Of a stretch of 64,000 bases of DNA, positions 55,894 through 64,000 are shown piece after piece. The stretch comes from Rheinheimera oceanensis (GTDB lineage Bacteria; Pseudomonadota; Gammaproteobacteria; Enterobacterales; Alteromonadaceae), in contig NZ_JAGPNM010000002.1 of assembly GCF_018831085.1 (NCBI RefSeq), positions 248,001-312,000 of the forward strand, written 5' to 3'. Numbering within the stretch: the first letter of the stretch is position 1; each line of letters begins with the position of its first letter. Both the position numbers and the translations under genes were made by a program. The notes beneath the pieces are model-generated. The model did not search any database. It saw only the letters and a program-made list of their open reading frames with translations, and had not been told where the DNA came from.

Positions 55894-56846
55894 TCAGCAC
55901 CTCCGTGATAGCGCTTTGCCAATTGCTGCCACGGCATTACCGCCAGTTGTGGCTCGGTCAGGCCCTGGTGCGGGTACTGATAAACCAGTAAATTCCCTGC
56001 CTGTGGTTGCTGGCTAAGCTGCTCAGCGCTTAATCCCTCTGTCGCAGTAGTCACAAATAAAATATCCAGCTTGTCGCCACCGAGCGCTACACAAGTAGGT
56101 TGTGATACCGGTAAGGAATACAGCGCCGCCAGGCTGCCATCGGCTGCATAGCGGGCCAGTGCACTGCCGCCCCATAAGGCACATAGCAGGTGATCATCAG
56201 CATCAATAATGGCGCCATCCGGCTCGCTGCCTTGCGGCACTGTCGCAAACCGCTCAGCCCTGCCAATATCACCGCTGGCCGCATCAAACCGGTAGCGGTT
56301 AATTTGCTGCAGTGGTGAATCAGCGTGGTACATCACTCTGCTGTCGCGGTTCCAGCATAGCGCATTAGGAATACGCAGGCCGCTCAGTATTTGTTGACAA
56401 CCGTGTTGGTCTAGCCGGTACAGGCTGCCGCTGGCAGCGGTATCTTCTGTTGATTGTTCTACCATAGTGCCGGCCCAGAACCGGCCCTGCCGGTCGACCC
56501 GGCCATCGTTAAAGCGGTTGCCGCTTAATTGCTGCTGCGGTTTTGCCAGCCACAAGGTAGCGCCGCTATCGGGGTTATACAGTGCAAAGCCGCTGGCAAA
56601 GGTCACCAGCAAGGGGTAGCGGCTTGCCATCGGATCAGCCGCATTTAACAACGTAAAGCAGCTGATACGCTCGGGCAGTGGCCACTGGCGCAGGGTTTGC
56701 TCAGGCCAGCGCAGTTGAAATAACGCTTTACCGTGAATATCAGTCCACCACACGCTACTGCTGGCAGCATGCCAGAAAATACCTTCGCCCAGGCGGTTTT
56801 TTACGCTGATACTGGCTAATAGTTGCAGGTTTTCGCTGTTAGCCAT
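55890..56846 (-). CDS. SMP-30/gluconolactonase family, probable L-arabinolactonase
   Basis: 318 residues, a six-bladed metal-dependent lactonase. GEGIFWHAASSSVWWTDI holds the metal Glu near residue 20, NDGRVDRQGRFWAGTM the substrate/metal Asn near residue 113, PNALCWNRDSRVMYHADS, and EPDGAIIDADDHLLCAL the Asp near residue 210. With an epimerase and an alpha-ketoglutarate semialdehyde dehydrogenase in the operon, L-arabinonolactone hydrolysis is the likely job. Gluconolactone or other sugar lactones cannot be ruled out. It overlaps its neighbours by 8 and 4 bp. Confidence 0.82.
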   Translation of the reverse strand: MANSENLQLLASISVKNRLGEGIFWHAASSSVWWTDIHGKALFQLRWPEQTLRQWPLPERISCFTLLNAADPMASRYPLLVTFASGFALYNPDSGATLWLAKPQQQLSGNRFNDGRVDRQGRFWAGTMVEQSTEDTAASGSLYRLDQHGCQQILSGLRIPNALCWNRDSRVMYHADSPLQQINRYRFDAASGDIGRAERFATVPQGSEPDGAIIDADDHLLCALWGGSALARYAADGSLAALYSLPVSQPTCVALGGDKLDILFVTTATEGLSAEQLSQQPQAGNLLVYQYPHQGLTEPQLAVMPWQQLAKRYHGGAE

Positions 56847-57825
56847 GAGCAGTACTCCCTGCCGCTGCTGTTAATGCAGTACGCCGGCTGAGTACTTTTT
56901 GCAGCACAATAAAGCCGAACAACAGCAAGCCGATAACAATTTTGGTCCACCAGCTGCTTAAGCTGCCGTCAAAAATAATATAAGTCTGGATCACGCCCAT
57001 CAGCAGCACCCCCAGCACGGTACCGATAACAAAGCCGCTACCGCCGGTCAGTAAGGTGCCGCCAATTACCACCGCGGCAATCGCATCCAGCTCCATGCCA
57101 ACACCAGCCAGGGCATAGCCGGAGAAGGTATAAAAGGTAAACACTATGCCAGCCAACGCCGCCAGCACACTGCTCAGCGCGTAGATAGCAATAGTCGTAC
57201 TTGCCACCGGCACGCCCATCAGCTGTGCCGACTGGCTGTTACCGCCAATGGCATAAACACAGGCACCAAAACGGCTGTAGTGCATCAGCATAATTACCAG
57301 CACCAGCACCACCATAAAGATCAGCGTGGAGCTGCCGATCCAGCCGCCACCGGGCAGCGCAATACCAAATTCGGCGACGGCATCGTAAAAGCTGTGGTCA
57401 ATAGCTATAGATTCTTCACTGAGTGTAGTTGCCAGACCACGTGCCAGAAACATCCCTGCCAGGGTGACAATAAACGGCTGCAGTTTGTACACGTGGATCA
57501 ACACCCCCATTAGCGCGCCAAACAATGCCGCAGCCGGCACAATAAGCGCAAAGGCCAGCAGCGGGTGCCACTGGTACTGGCTAATCAGCAAACCGGCTGC
57601 CACGCCACTGAGCGCAATCACTGCACCGACCGATAAATCAATGCCGCCGGAGATAATCACCAGCGTCATACCCAGCGCGACAATCAGTAAAAAGGCGTTG
57701 TCACTAAACAAATTGCTCACCACCGCCAGCGAGGCAAAGCCGTCAAATTGCCAGCCACCTATGCCAAACAGCAGGCACAGTAATGCTGCGGTGATCCATA
57801 AAGGTAAGTAGCGTAGCGACATCAT
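56839..57825 (-). CDS. yjfF: Sugar ABC transporter permease, YjfF-like
   Basis: 328 residues, about nine hydrophobic helices; branched-chain/ribose-type permease. NAFLLIVALGMTLVIISGGIDLSVGAV near residue 43 and ELDAIAAVVIGGTLLTGGSGFVIGTVLG near residue 245 are family signatures. Overlaps the upstream permease by 4 bp (ATGA). E. coli YtfQRT-YjfF imports galactofuranose; the arabinan setting suggests an arabinofuranose or arabinose substrate here. Confidence 0.88.
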   Translation of the reverse strand: MMSLRYLPLWITAALLCLLFGIGGWQFDGFASLAVVSNLFSDNAFLLIVALGMTLVIISGGIDLSVGAVIALSGVAAGLLISQYQWHPLLAFALIVPAAALFGALMGVLIHVYKLQPFIVTLAGMFLARGLATTLSEESIAIDHSFYDAVAEFGIALPGGGWIGSSTLIFMVVLVLVIMLMHYSRFGACVYAIGGNSQSAQLMGVPVASTTIAIYALSSVLAALAGIVFTFYTFSGYALAGVGMELDAIAAVVIGGTLLTGGSGFVIGTVLGVLLMGVIQTYIIFDGSLSSWWTKIVIGLLLFGFIVLQKVLSRRTALTAAAGSTAHG

Positions 57826-58898
57826 GCCTGGCCTCCTTTACGCCACTTTCGCAACTTGGGTAACCAGCTGCTTAGCTGGCGGCGAAACTTATCTGACTGC
57901 AACAACAGCACCAGCAGCACCACCAGGGCTTTAATCAGTAAGTTAAATTTGGCTGGCAAACCGCTGACAATAATAGTGGTGCTTAAACTTTGAATAATCA
58001 GCACGCCAATCACCGACAGCAACAATGAGAAACGTCCGCCGCTGAGCGCTGCGCCACCAATTACCACGGCTAAAATTGCATCCAGCTCCAGCCATAAACC
58101 GGCGTTGTTGGCGTCAGAGCCCTGAATATCGGCAGCACTGATCATACCGGCCAGCGCCGCGCAAAAGCCGGCAAAGGCATAAACAAACAGCTTTATCGCT
58201 TTATCGTTGATCCCTAAATAACGGCTGGCGGTAGCATTACAACCTACCGCCTCAATAAACAGGCCCAGCGCGGTGCGCCGCAGTAACAACTGGCTTAAGC
58301 CAAACATCGCTATTACCAGCCATACCGGCACCGGTACCCCCAGCCAGCTGCCGCTGCCAAGCCAGGCAAAATCGGGCCGCAAAAAAGTGACAATCTGGCC
58401 CTGATTAATTAGCTGGGCCACGCCGCGCCCCGCCACCATCAGCAATAAGGTTGCCACAATCGGCTGAATTCTCAGATAACTGACCAGAGTGCCATTAATC
58501 AGCCCGGCAGCAATACCGGTGGCCAGCCCGGCTGTAATTACCAGTACCAACGGCAAGTCGGCCTGCAGTAATAAGTTCGCGCATATGCTACCTGCGATAG
58601 CCATCACGGCCCCGACCGACAAATCTATACCGCCGGTAGCAATTACCAGGCTCATCCCTATTGCCAGCAATGCTACCGGCGCACTGCGGTTTAAAATATC
58701 AATTAACGAGCCATACAAACGGCCATCCTGGAAACTCAGCTGAAAAAAGCTGGCATCCAGCAGCAGGTTAGCCGCCAGTAACAGGATTAACGCTGCCAGT
58801 GGCCACAGATAGCGCGCGGATGCCTTTGTACTGCCGGGGCTGTAACGTGCCAGCCGGGCCTGTTGTAAGCTGTCGGCGCAAGGTTGAGTCTGTTTCAT
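57822..58898 (-). CDS. ytfT: Sugar ABC transporter permease, YtfT-like
   Basis: 358 residues with an extra N-terminal cytoplasmic tail of about 28 residues. APVALLAIGMSLVIATGGIDLSVGAVMA near residue 75 and LWLELDAILAVVIGGAALSGGRFS near residue 275 mark the family. It forms a heterodimeric channel with the YjfF-like protein. The ATG abuts the TAA of the ATPase gene. Confidence 0.88.
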   Translation of the reverse strand: MKQTQPCADSLQQARLARYSPGSTKASARYLWPLAALILLLAANLLLDASFFQLSFQDGRLYGSLIDILNRSAPVALLAIGMSLVIATGGIDLSVGAVMAIAGSICANLLLQADLPLVLVITAGLATGIAAGLINGTLVSYLRIQPIVATLLLMVAGRGVAQLINQGQIVTFLRPDFAWLGSGSWLGVPVPVWLVIAMFGLSQLLLRRTALGLFIEAVGCNATASRYLGINDKAIKLFVYAFAGFCAALAGMISAADIQGSDANNAGLWLELDAILAVVIGGAALSGGRFSLLLSVIGVLIIQSLSTTIIVSGLPAKFNLLIKALVVLLVLLLQSDKFRRQLSSWLPKLRKWRKGGQA

Positions 58899-60401
58899 TT
58901 ATCCCTCTGCAATTGCCTGCATAATATGCTGGGCTGTCATGTTATCGCCGCTTAATTCCGTTACTTTTTGCCGGTCACGCAACACCACCACTTTACCGGC
59001 AAAAGCAACCAGCTCTTCAAGCTCAGACGAGGTGACCAGCAGCGACATACCTTGCTGACACAGGCTTTTGATCAGTAATACAATTTCGGCATGGGCGCCG
59101 ATATCAATGCCGCGGGTGGGTTCGTCCAGAATAAGTAATTGCGGATTAATGGCCAACCAGCGCGCCAGGATCACCTTTTGCTGGTTGCCGCCGCTCAGCT
59201 GCTCAATAGGTTTGTCGGCATCCGGCGTGGCAATTTGCAGCTTGTCGATGTAAAACGCTGCCAGTTGCTGCTGTTGTTTAACCGGCAAATAGCGCCACCA
59301 GCCACGGCGTGCCTGCAGCGCCAGCATAATATTTTCCCGGATAGACAACGGGCCGATAATGCCCTCGGTTTTGCGCTCTTCCGGGCACAATGCAATACCG
59401 GCTTTTATTGCATCAGCAGGCTGCTGCAATATCAGCGTTTTACCGCCAAACTGTATTTCACCGCCGCTTAACACATCTACACCATACACCGCGCGGCACA
59501 CTTCTGTGCGGCCAGAGCCGAGCAAACCTGCCAGCCCCACGGCCTGGCCTTTGGCCACCGTAAGCGAAATATCACTTAGCGAACCTTTTACCGAAATCTG
59601 CTGCAGTACCAGCAAGGGTTCAGCCTGTTTTGCCACGGCTGTTGCAGCCTGCTGTTGGGTCAGCTGTTGCAATTCTTTACCAAGCATGGCTTCAATCAGC
59701 TGCGAACGCGGTAAGTCTGCTGTCAGATACTCGCCAACTTTACTGCCATTGCGCAGCACAGTAATGCGATCACTGATTTGATACACCTGCTCAAGAAAGT
59801 GGGTAATAAACACTATCGCCACGCCCTGCTCACGCAGCTGACGCATCACATCGAACAGCATCTGCACTTCACTGCTATCGAGGCTGGCAGTCGGTTCGTC
59901 CAGCACCAGCACTTTGGCTGACATTGCCACGCCGCGGGCAATGGCGATCAGCTGCTGCACGGCAACAGAATATTGCGCTAATGGCGCGGTAACATCGATA
60001 TTAAGCTTAAAACGCAGCAATAACTGCTGTGCCTGCTGTTGCATTTTTTTATGCTGAATTAAACCGAAGCGGCGTGGCTCGTGGCCCAAAAACAGGTTTT
60101 GTGCCACGCTAAGGTTGGGCAATAAATTAACTTCCTGATATACCGTACTGATCCCCGCGCGTTGTGCTGCCGCCGGGCTGGCAAAGTGGCACTGCTGGCC
60201 GTTAAAGTAAATGTCACCGCTGCTTTTGGCTAAAGCACCGGTCATTACTTTTATCAGCGTCGATTTACCGGCACCGTTTTCGCCGAGCAGCGCGTGTACT
60301 TCACCGGCAAATAAACGTAAATCAACATTTTGCAGCGCCTTAACACCGGGAAAATGCTTGCAGACCTGTTTCAGCTCTAATACCAGAGATGGCGTAGTCA
60401 T
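58899..60401 (-). CDS. ytfR: Sugar ABC transporter ATPase, YtfR-like (two nucleotide-binding domains)
   Basis: 500 residues with tandem ATPase domains. First: GENGAGKST near residue 38, LVLDEPTASLD. Second: degenerate P-loop GLLGSGRTE near residue 295, signature [23 protein letters not shown], as in the ribose/galactofuranose importers. The SBP-to-ATPase gap (60402-60457) contains overlapping GCCGGC palindromes that could form a hairpin limiting downstream expression. Confidence 0.92.
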   Translation of the reverse strand: MTTPSLVLELKQVCKHFPGVKALQNVDLRLFAGEVHALLGENGAGKSTLIKVMTGALAKSSGDIYFNGQQCHFASPAAAQRAGISTVYQEVNLLPNLSVAQNLFLGHEPRRFGLIQHKKMQQQAQQLLLRFKLNIDVTAPLAQYSVAVQQLIAIARGVAMSAKVLVLDEPTASLDSSEVQMLFDVMRQLREQGVAIVFITHFLEQVYQISDRITVLRNGSKVGEYLTADLPRSQLIEAMLGKELQQLTQQQAATAVAKQAEPLLVLQQISVKGSLSDISLTVAKGQAVGLAGLLGSGRTEVCRAVYGVDVLSGGEIQFGGKTLILQQPADAIKAGIALCPEERKTEGIIGPLSIRENIMLALQARRGWWRYLPVKQQQQLAAFYIDKLQIATPDADKPIEQLSGGNQQKVILARWLAINPQLLILDEPTRGIDIGAHAEIVLLIKSLCQQGMSLLVTSSELEELVAFAGKVVVLRDRQKVTELSGDNMTAQHIMQAIAEG

Positions 60402-60457
60402 AAATGGCTCCTGTACATAGCGACAGCGCCGGCATTAACCGGCCTGCCGGCAGTCAG

Positions 60458-61417
60458 TTATTTATTAGTCCGCTTTTGGTATTCGGCTGCTGCAGTATCC
60501 TGGCTGAATAGCTCGCCGGTGTTATTAATGTATTTAGAGATGTCTTTATCTCCCCGCAGGTAGGCGGCTATTACATCGAAAGCCGGGCCGCCCAGGTGCG
60601 GATCAAGCTCTACGGTGGCATTGGCTTCACCGTCAGCCATGGCTTTGAAGTAATCCGGCACGCCGTCTACCGCCACGACCAGAATATCCTGGCCCGGTTT
60701 TAAGCCGGCTTCTTTAATTGCCTGAATAGCCCCCAGAGCCATTTCATCGTTGTGAGCCCACAAAGCACAGATGTTCCGGCCGCCCTGCTCGGCTTTAAGA
60801 AAGCTTTCCATCACTTCTTTGCCTTTACTGCGGGTAAATTCAGCGGTTTGGCTGCGGATAATTTTGGCGTTGGGGTAAGCAGACAATACCTCGTTAAAGC
60901 CTTTAGCGCGGTCGATTGCAGCGGTGGCACCCACGGTGCCCTGCAATTCAACTATGTTGCATTTACCATCGGTTTTTTGCATCAGCCAGTTAGCAATTTT
61001 GCGGCCTTCCTCGGTAAAGTCTGAGGCAATGCGGGTTAAATATAATGAGTCGTCATTAACCTGAACATTGCGATCGACAATGACTACCGGAATACGGGCA
61101 CGTTTGGCTTCACGCAGTACCGGTGCCCAGCCGGTTTCGACCACCGGCGCAATAATAATGGCATCCACGCGCTGGGCAATAAAACCGCGTACTGCCCGGA
61201 TCTGGTTTTCCTGTTTTTGCTGCGCATCAGCAAATTTCAAATCAATATTGCGTGCAGCAGCTTCGCGTTTTACTGACTCGCTGAAACTACTGCGCCAGCC
61301 GCTTTCTGAGCCGACCTGCGAAAAGCCAATAGTAGTAGCCCTTGCCAAAGAAGATAGTGCCAGTGAAGAAGACAGCGCCAACATAGCTGTGGCGCCTAAA
61401 AGACGTTTAATGTTCAT
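60458..61417 (-). CDS. ytfQ: Periplasmic sugar-binding protein, YtfQ-like
   Basis: 319 residues; signal peptide of about 28 residues (ending SLARA) and mature sequence opening TTIGFSQVGSESGWRSSF, the YtfQ signature. AIIIAPVVETGWAPVLREAKRARIPVVIVDR and ALWAHNDEMALGAIQAIKEAG follow. Binding protein of the importer encoded downstream. Substrate likely a furanose sugar such as arabinofuranose, by locus and family; not provable from sequence. Confidence 0.9.
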   Translation of the reverse strand: MNIKRLLGATAMLALSSSLALSSLARATTIGFSQVGSESGWRSSFSESVKREAAARNIDLKFADAQQKQENQIRAVRGFIAQRVDAIIIAPVVETGWAPVLREAKRARIPVVIVDRNVQVNDDSLYLTRIASDFTEEGRKIANWLMQKTDGKCNIVELQGTVGATAAIDRAKGFNEVLSAYPNAKIIRSQTAEFTRSKGKEVMESFLKAEQGGRNICALWAHNDEMALGAIQAIKEAGLKPGQDILVVAVDGVPDYFKAMADGEANATVELDPHLGGPAFDVIAAYLRGDKDISKYINNTGELFSQDTAAAEYQKRTNK

Positions 61418-61432
61418 ATCTTGCCCCCGTTG

Positions 61433-61515
61433 GCCGGGTTGCCCCGGCGCTATTATTTGTTATGCGATGCCTCTTTATGCAGTGCATCGCGTTGCGACGC
61501 GGGGTCTGTGCCCCG
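61433..61515 (-). other. Three consecutive hairpins between epimerase and binding-protein genes
   Basis: GCCGGG/CCCGGC (61433-61438/61443-61448) with a GCAA tetraloop on the minus strand; GCGATGC/GCATCGC (61464-61470/61484-61490); CGGGG/CCCCG (61500-61504/61511-61515). All perfect. None has a T-run, so they probably process or protect the mRNA and set the level of the binding protein. Confidence 0.55.
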
Positions 61516-61535
61516 TTGCTTTCGCCAGTAGCTGT

Positions 61536-62645
61536 TTAGCCAGACCTCTTTGTATAAAAACAATAAATAGTGCGCTGCCGGTAAGGCTGCGCCGGTGAAA
61601 TTAAAACCGATGGAAACTGCGGCAGATTTACGGCGTTAGGGTAATCGTGCGTTTCCAGACATAGCCCGGCAAATTTAGTAAGTGGCACACCATCGGCGCC
61701 ATTAAGACTGCCATCGAGAAAATTACCGCTGTAAAACTGCATACCGGCCTCGGTGGTCAGTATTTCCATCACCCTGCCTGAGCTCGGATCAGACAGCACC
61801 GCCGCCAGTTGCGGTTGCTGTTTACCGGCATTGCTCTGCACAACATGGCTCGGCACAACATGGCTTTGCGCAAAATCGTTCAGTACAAAAAAGTGATCAT
61901 ACCCATTGGCCAGTTGTCTGATATCGCGGCCTATGGTTTTGGCCTGCTGAAAATCAAAGGCTGTACCGGCCACCGCCAGCAAGTTACCGTTAGGCACTAA
62001 CTGCTGATTAACCTCTAAGGTATGGCCGGCGTTAAGCCATAACGTATGCGCCAGCACATCAGCACCGGGTTTAGCGGCCAGATTCCAGTAACAATGGTTA
62101 GTTAACGATAGCGGCGTAAGCTTATCGGTAGTGGCGTAATAGTCGATGCTAAGCTCGTTATCGCGGTTAAGCCGGTAGCAAACTTCCAGCGCCACATTAC
62201 CTGGATAGCCCTGATCGCCATCGGCACTTTGGCAGCTGAAGATCACCGCCACACTGTCGGCCTGTTGCTCAGTGCGGTATTGCCAAAAGCGGCTACCCAG
62301 CCCCTGTGGCCCGCCGTGTAACTGGTTACGGCCCTCGTTGGCGGCAAGCTTGACCTGCTTGCCATCAAGCTCAAACGCCGCATTCGCAATGCGGTTAGCA
62401 ACCCGGCCGATGCTGACGCCAAAATAATACCGGTTAGTGGCCCACTGCGCCGGGTCCTGATAGTTCAGCACCAGTTCGGCCGCTGTACCGCTTTCATCAA
62501 GCTGGGTAACCGACCAGATGCCGGCACCCAGCGTCGACAGCGTAGCTGTTAAGCCATTGCCATTATCCAGCGTGATCAGCTGTACCGGTTGTGCCAGGGC
62601 AGGATGCACCAGGCTGCGGCTACTGACTGACATTAGCGCTGCCAT
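61536..62645 (-). CDS. Aldose 1-epimerase (mutarotase)
   Basis: 369 residues. Catalytic His in LTNHCYWNLA near residue 182 and catalytic Glu in GLCLETHDYPNAVN near residue 337; substrate residues in GRVANRIANAAF and NQLHGGPQGLGSRFW. Interconverts anomers of the imported sugar before oxidation. The first 20 residues (MAALMSVSSRSLVHPALAQP) resemble a weak export signal, but the ATG overlaps the dehydrogenase stop (TAATG), so location is uncertain. A later start is possible. A 15-bp tandem duplication lies in its 3' third. Confidence 0.87.
   Translation of the reverse strand: MAALMSVSSRSLVHPALAQPVQLITLDNGNGLTATLSTLGAGIWSVTQLDESGTAAELVLNYQDPAQWATNRYYFGVSIGRVANRIANAAFELDGKQVKLAANEGRNQLHGGPQGLGSRFWQYRTEQQADSVAVIFSCQSADGDQGYPGNVALEVCYRLNRDNELSIDYYATTDKLTPLSLTNHCYWNLAAKPGADVLAHTLWLNAGHTLEVNQQLVPNGNLLAVAGTAFDFQQAKTIGRDIRQLANGYDHFFVLNDFAQSHVVPSHVVQSNAGKQQPQLAAVLSDPSSGRVMEILTTEAGMQFYSGNFLDGSLNGADGVPLTKFAGLCLETHDYPNAVNLPQFPSVLISPAQPYRQRTIYCFYTKRSG
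61838..61865. repeat. 15-bp tandem duplication inside the epimerase gene
   Basis: GCACAACATGGCT occurs at 61838-61850 and 61853-61865, giving the protein repeat SHVVP-SHVVQ. In frame, so it adds five residues to a surface loop. Confidence 0.7.
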
Positions 62646-64000
62646 TATCCGGCGCCCGCCAACGCGGCTTCTACCGCAGCCGTGGTGCGTACACCATTGA
62701 CCAGCCGTGAGATTTGCAGCGGGTTGCTATCCTGCAGCTCTTGCGGTAACAGTGCCTGTGGGTAGTTTTGGAAACATATTGGCCGGATAAAACGGGCAAT
62801 TGACGCTGTACCTACCGAGGTAAAACGGGCATCGGTTGCTGCCGGGAAAGGTCCGCCATGCATCATGGCATCGCACACTTCCACCCCGGTAGGGAAGTTA
62901 TTGATCACCAACCGGCCCACTTTACTGCGCAGTAATTGCACCAGTGCGCTTTGCTGCGCCAGTTCTGCCTCAGTGCAATGAATAGTGCCGGTAAGCTGGC
63001 CTTTAAGGCTGCTAACTACCTGTAACAGCTGCTTCTGGTCGTCACAGACCACCACCACCGAGGTATGGCCAAACACTTCTTCCTGTAAATGCGGGTTCGC
63101 CAGAAAGGTCGCGGCATCAACCTGAAATAATTTGGCCTGGGTATAAAAGCCCTGCTCAGCGGTGACACTGGCACCACAGCCCGCTAAAGATACCCCGGCT
63201 TGTGCTGCAAGATGCGCAGTGCCTTTATCGTAGGCGTCGGCAATATTATCATTCAACATTACGCCAGCCGGAATTTTCGCCAACGCTTCGCCAGCGCTTT
63301 GCATAAAGCTATCCAGCTCTGGCCCGGCTATCGCTACGGCTACGCCGGGGTTAACACAAAACTGGCCACTGCCCAGGGTTAACGAGGCCACATAGCCCTG
63401 CGCCAGTGCCGTCGCTGACTGCTGCAGCGCCTGTGGCAAAAATACCACCGGGTTAACACTGCCCATTTCAGCAAATAACGGTATTGGCTCTGGCCGGTTA
63501 TTCGCCAGTTTAAACAGCGCCATGCCACCGGCCAGAGAACCGGTAAAACCCACGGCTTTCACGGCCGGGGCAACCACCAGATCAGAGCCGATTTCCCGGC
63601 CCGAGCCCATTAATAAAGAGAATACACCAGCGGGTAGCCCACAGGCTTTTACCGCATTATCCAGCGCCTGTGCTACCAGCTCACAGCTGCCGGGGTGCGA
63701 ATTATGGCCTTTTACCAACACCGGGCAACCTGCTGCCAGCGCTGCAGCGGTATCGCCACCGGCGACAGAAAACGCCAGTGGAAAATTGCTGGCGCCAAAT
63801 ACCACTACCGGCCCCAGCGGCTGGTTCATAAAGCGGATATCAGGCCGTGGCAATGGCTGACGCTCTGGTAACGCTGTATCAATGCGGATATCAAGATAAT
63901 CGCCGGTGCGGATCGAGCTGGCAAACAAGCGCAGCTGATGGCAAATACGGCCACGCTCACCTTCCACCCGGCCACGCGGGTAGCCGGTTTCCTGCATTAC
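62645..64000 (-). CDS. Alpha-ketoglutarate semialdehyde dehydrogenase (5' end outside window)
   Basis: About 450 C-terminal residues of an aldehyde dehydrogenase of the type that ends non-phosphorylative pentose and hexarate pathways. FGASNFPLAFSVAGGDTAAALAAGCPV, FTGSLAGG, catalytic Glu in PLFAEMGSVNPVVFLP, catalytic Cys in GSGQFCVNPG, and the C-terminal NNFPTGVEVCDAMMHGGPFPA are typical. An in-frame ATG lies at 63997, but homologues have about 70 more residues in front and the frame is open to the window edge. First visible gene of the importer operon. Confidence 0.88.
   Translation of the reverse strand, partial: VMQETGYPRGRVEGERGRICHQLRLFASSIRTGDYLDIRIDTALPERQPLPRPDIRFMNQPLGPVVVFGASNFPLAFSVAGGDTAAALAAGCPVLVKGHNSHPGSCELVAQALDNAVKACGLPAGVFSLLMGSGREIGSDLVVAPAVKAVGFTGSLAGGMALFKLANNRPEPIPLFAEMGSVNPVVFLPQALQQSATALAQGYVASLTLGSGQFCVNPGVAVAIAGPELDSFMQSAGEALAKIPAGVMLNDNIADAYDKGTAHLAAQAGVSLAGCGASVTAEQGFYTQAKLFQVDAATFLANPHLQEEVFGHTSVVVVCDDQKQLLQVVSSLKGQLTGTIHCTEAELAQQSALVQLLRSKVGRLVINNFPTGVEVCDAMMHGGPFPAATDARFTSVGTASIARFIRPICFQNYPQALLPQELQDSNPLQISRLVNGVRTTAAVEAALAGAG

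Overview
This window is a chromosomal segment of a mesophilic gammaproteobacterium. The gene content and protein sequences point to the Alteromonadales-like Rheinheimera/Alishewanella/Arsukibacterium group. The grounds are E. coli- and Shewanella-like housekeeping proteins (DksA, PcnB, FrdABCD, YadGH, SpeD), families typical of marine gammaproteobacteria (TIGR03899, TIGR04219, DUF3802, DUF2333, PanP), and a large TonB-dependent receptor/glycosidase locus. The genus is an inference. I see no rRNA, tRNA, CRISPR array, phage or insertion sequence.

Layout. 1-11.3 kb is housekeeping: the 5' part of mrcB, then hrpB and pepB on the minus strand, and dksA-gluQ, pcnB-folK and panB-panC on the plus strand. 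pcnB appears to start at an AUU codon, as in E. coli. 10.4-14.6 kb is an operon of a MenA/UbiA-like prenyltransferase followed by frdABCD. 14.6-15.3 kb holds two very small genes, one behind a good sigma-54 promoter. 15.4-20.9 kb (minus) holds panP, a PLP-dependent aspartate decarboxylase that probably replaces panD for the panBC genes 5 kb away, and the overlapping operon mpl-ubiX-yadG-yadH. 21-24.4 kb (plus) holds fbp, ppa and a chemoreceptor.

24.4-35.9 kb is signalling and envelope. A response regulator-DUF3369-GGDEF-EAL protein is split by a frameshift. A BarA-like hybrid protein has lost its kinase residues but keeps its receiver. A PCu(A)C/DUF2333/barrel operon and a PspC gene preceded by tiny membrane-protein ORFs follow, then speD-dusA, an OsmC-like protein and a DUF3802 protein. 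36-41.9 kb carries arginine metabolism (argD/astC, astA, astD), an HDOD protein and pabA.

42-64 kb is an arabinan/arabinoside utilisation locus. A TonB-dependent receptor would import oligosaccharides. Four GH43 enzymes with signal peptides or lipoboxes and an exported GH127 beta-L-arabinofuranosidase would cut them outside the cytoplasm. A GPH symporter is paired with a cytoplasmic GH43. A YtfQRT-YjfF-type ABC importer lies in one operon with an aldose 1-epimerase, an SMP-30 lactonase and an alpha-ketoglutarate semialdehyde dehydrogenase. Those last genes fit the non-phosphorylative L-arabinose route to alpha-ketoglutarate; the dehydrogenase, dehydratases and regulator would have to lie beyond position 64000. 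The receptor promoter carries an 11-bp perfect inverted repeat over its -10 region, a strong operator candidate.

All assignments come from reading the translated sequences and remembered family motifs; no database search was run.
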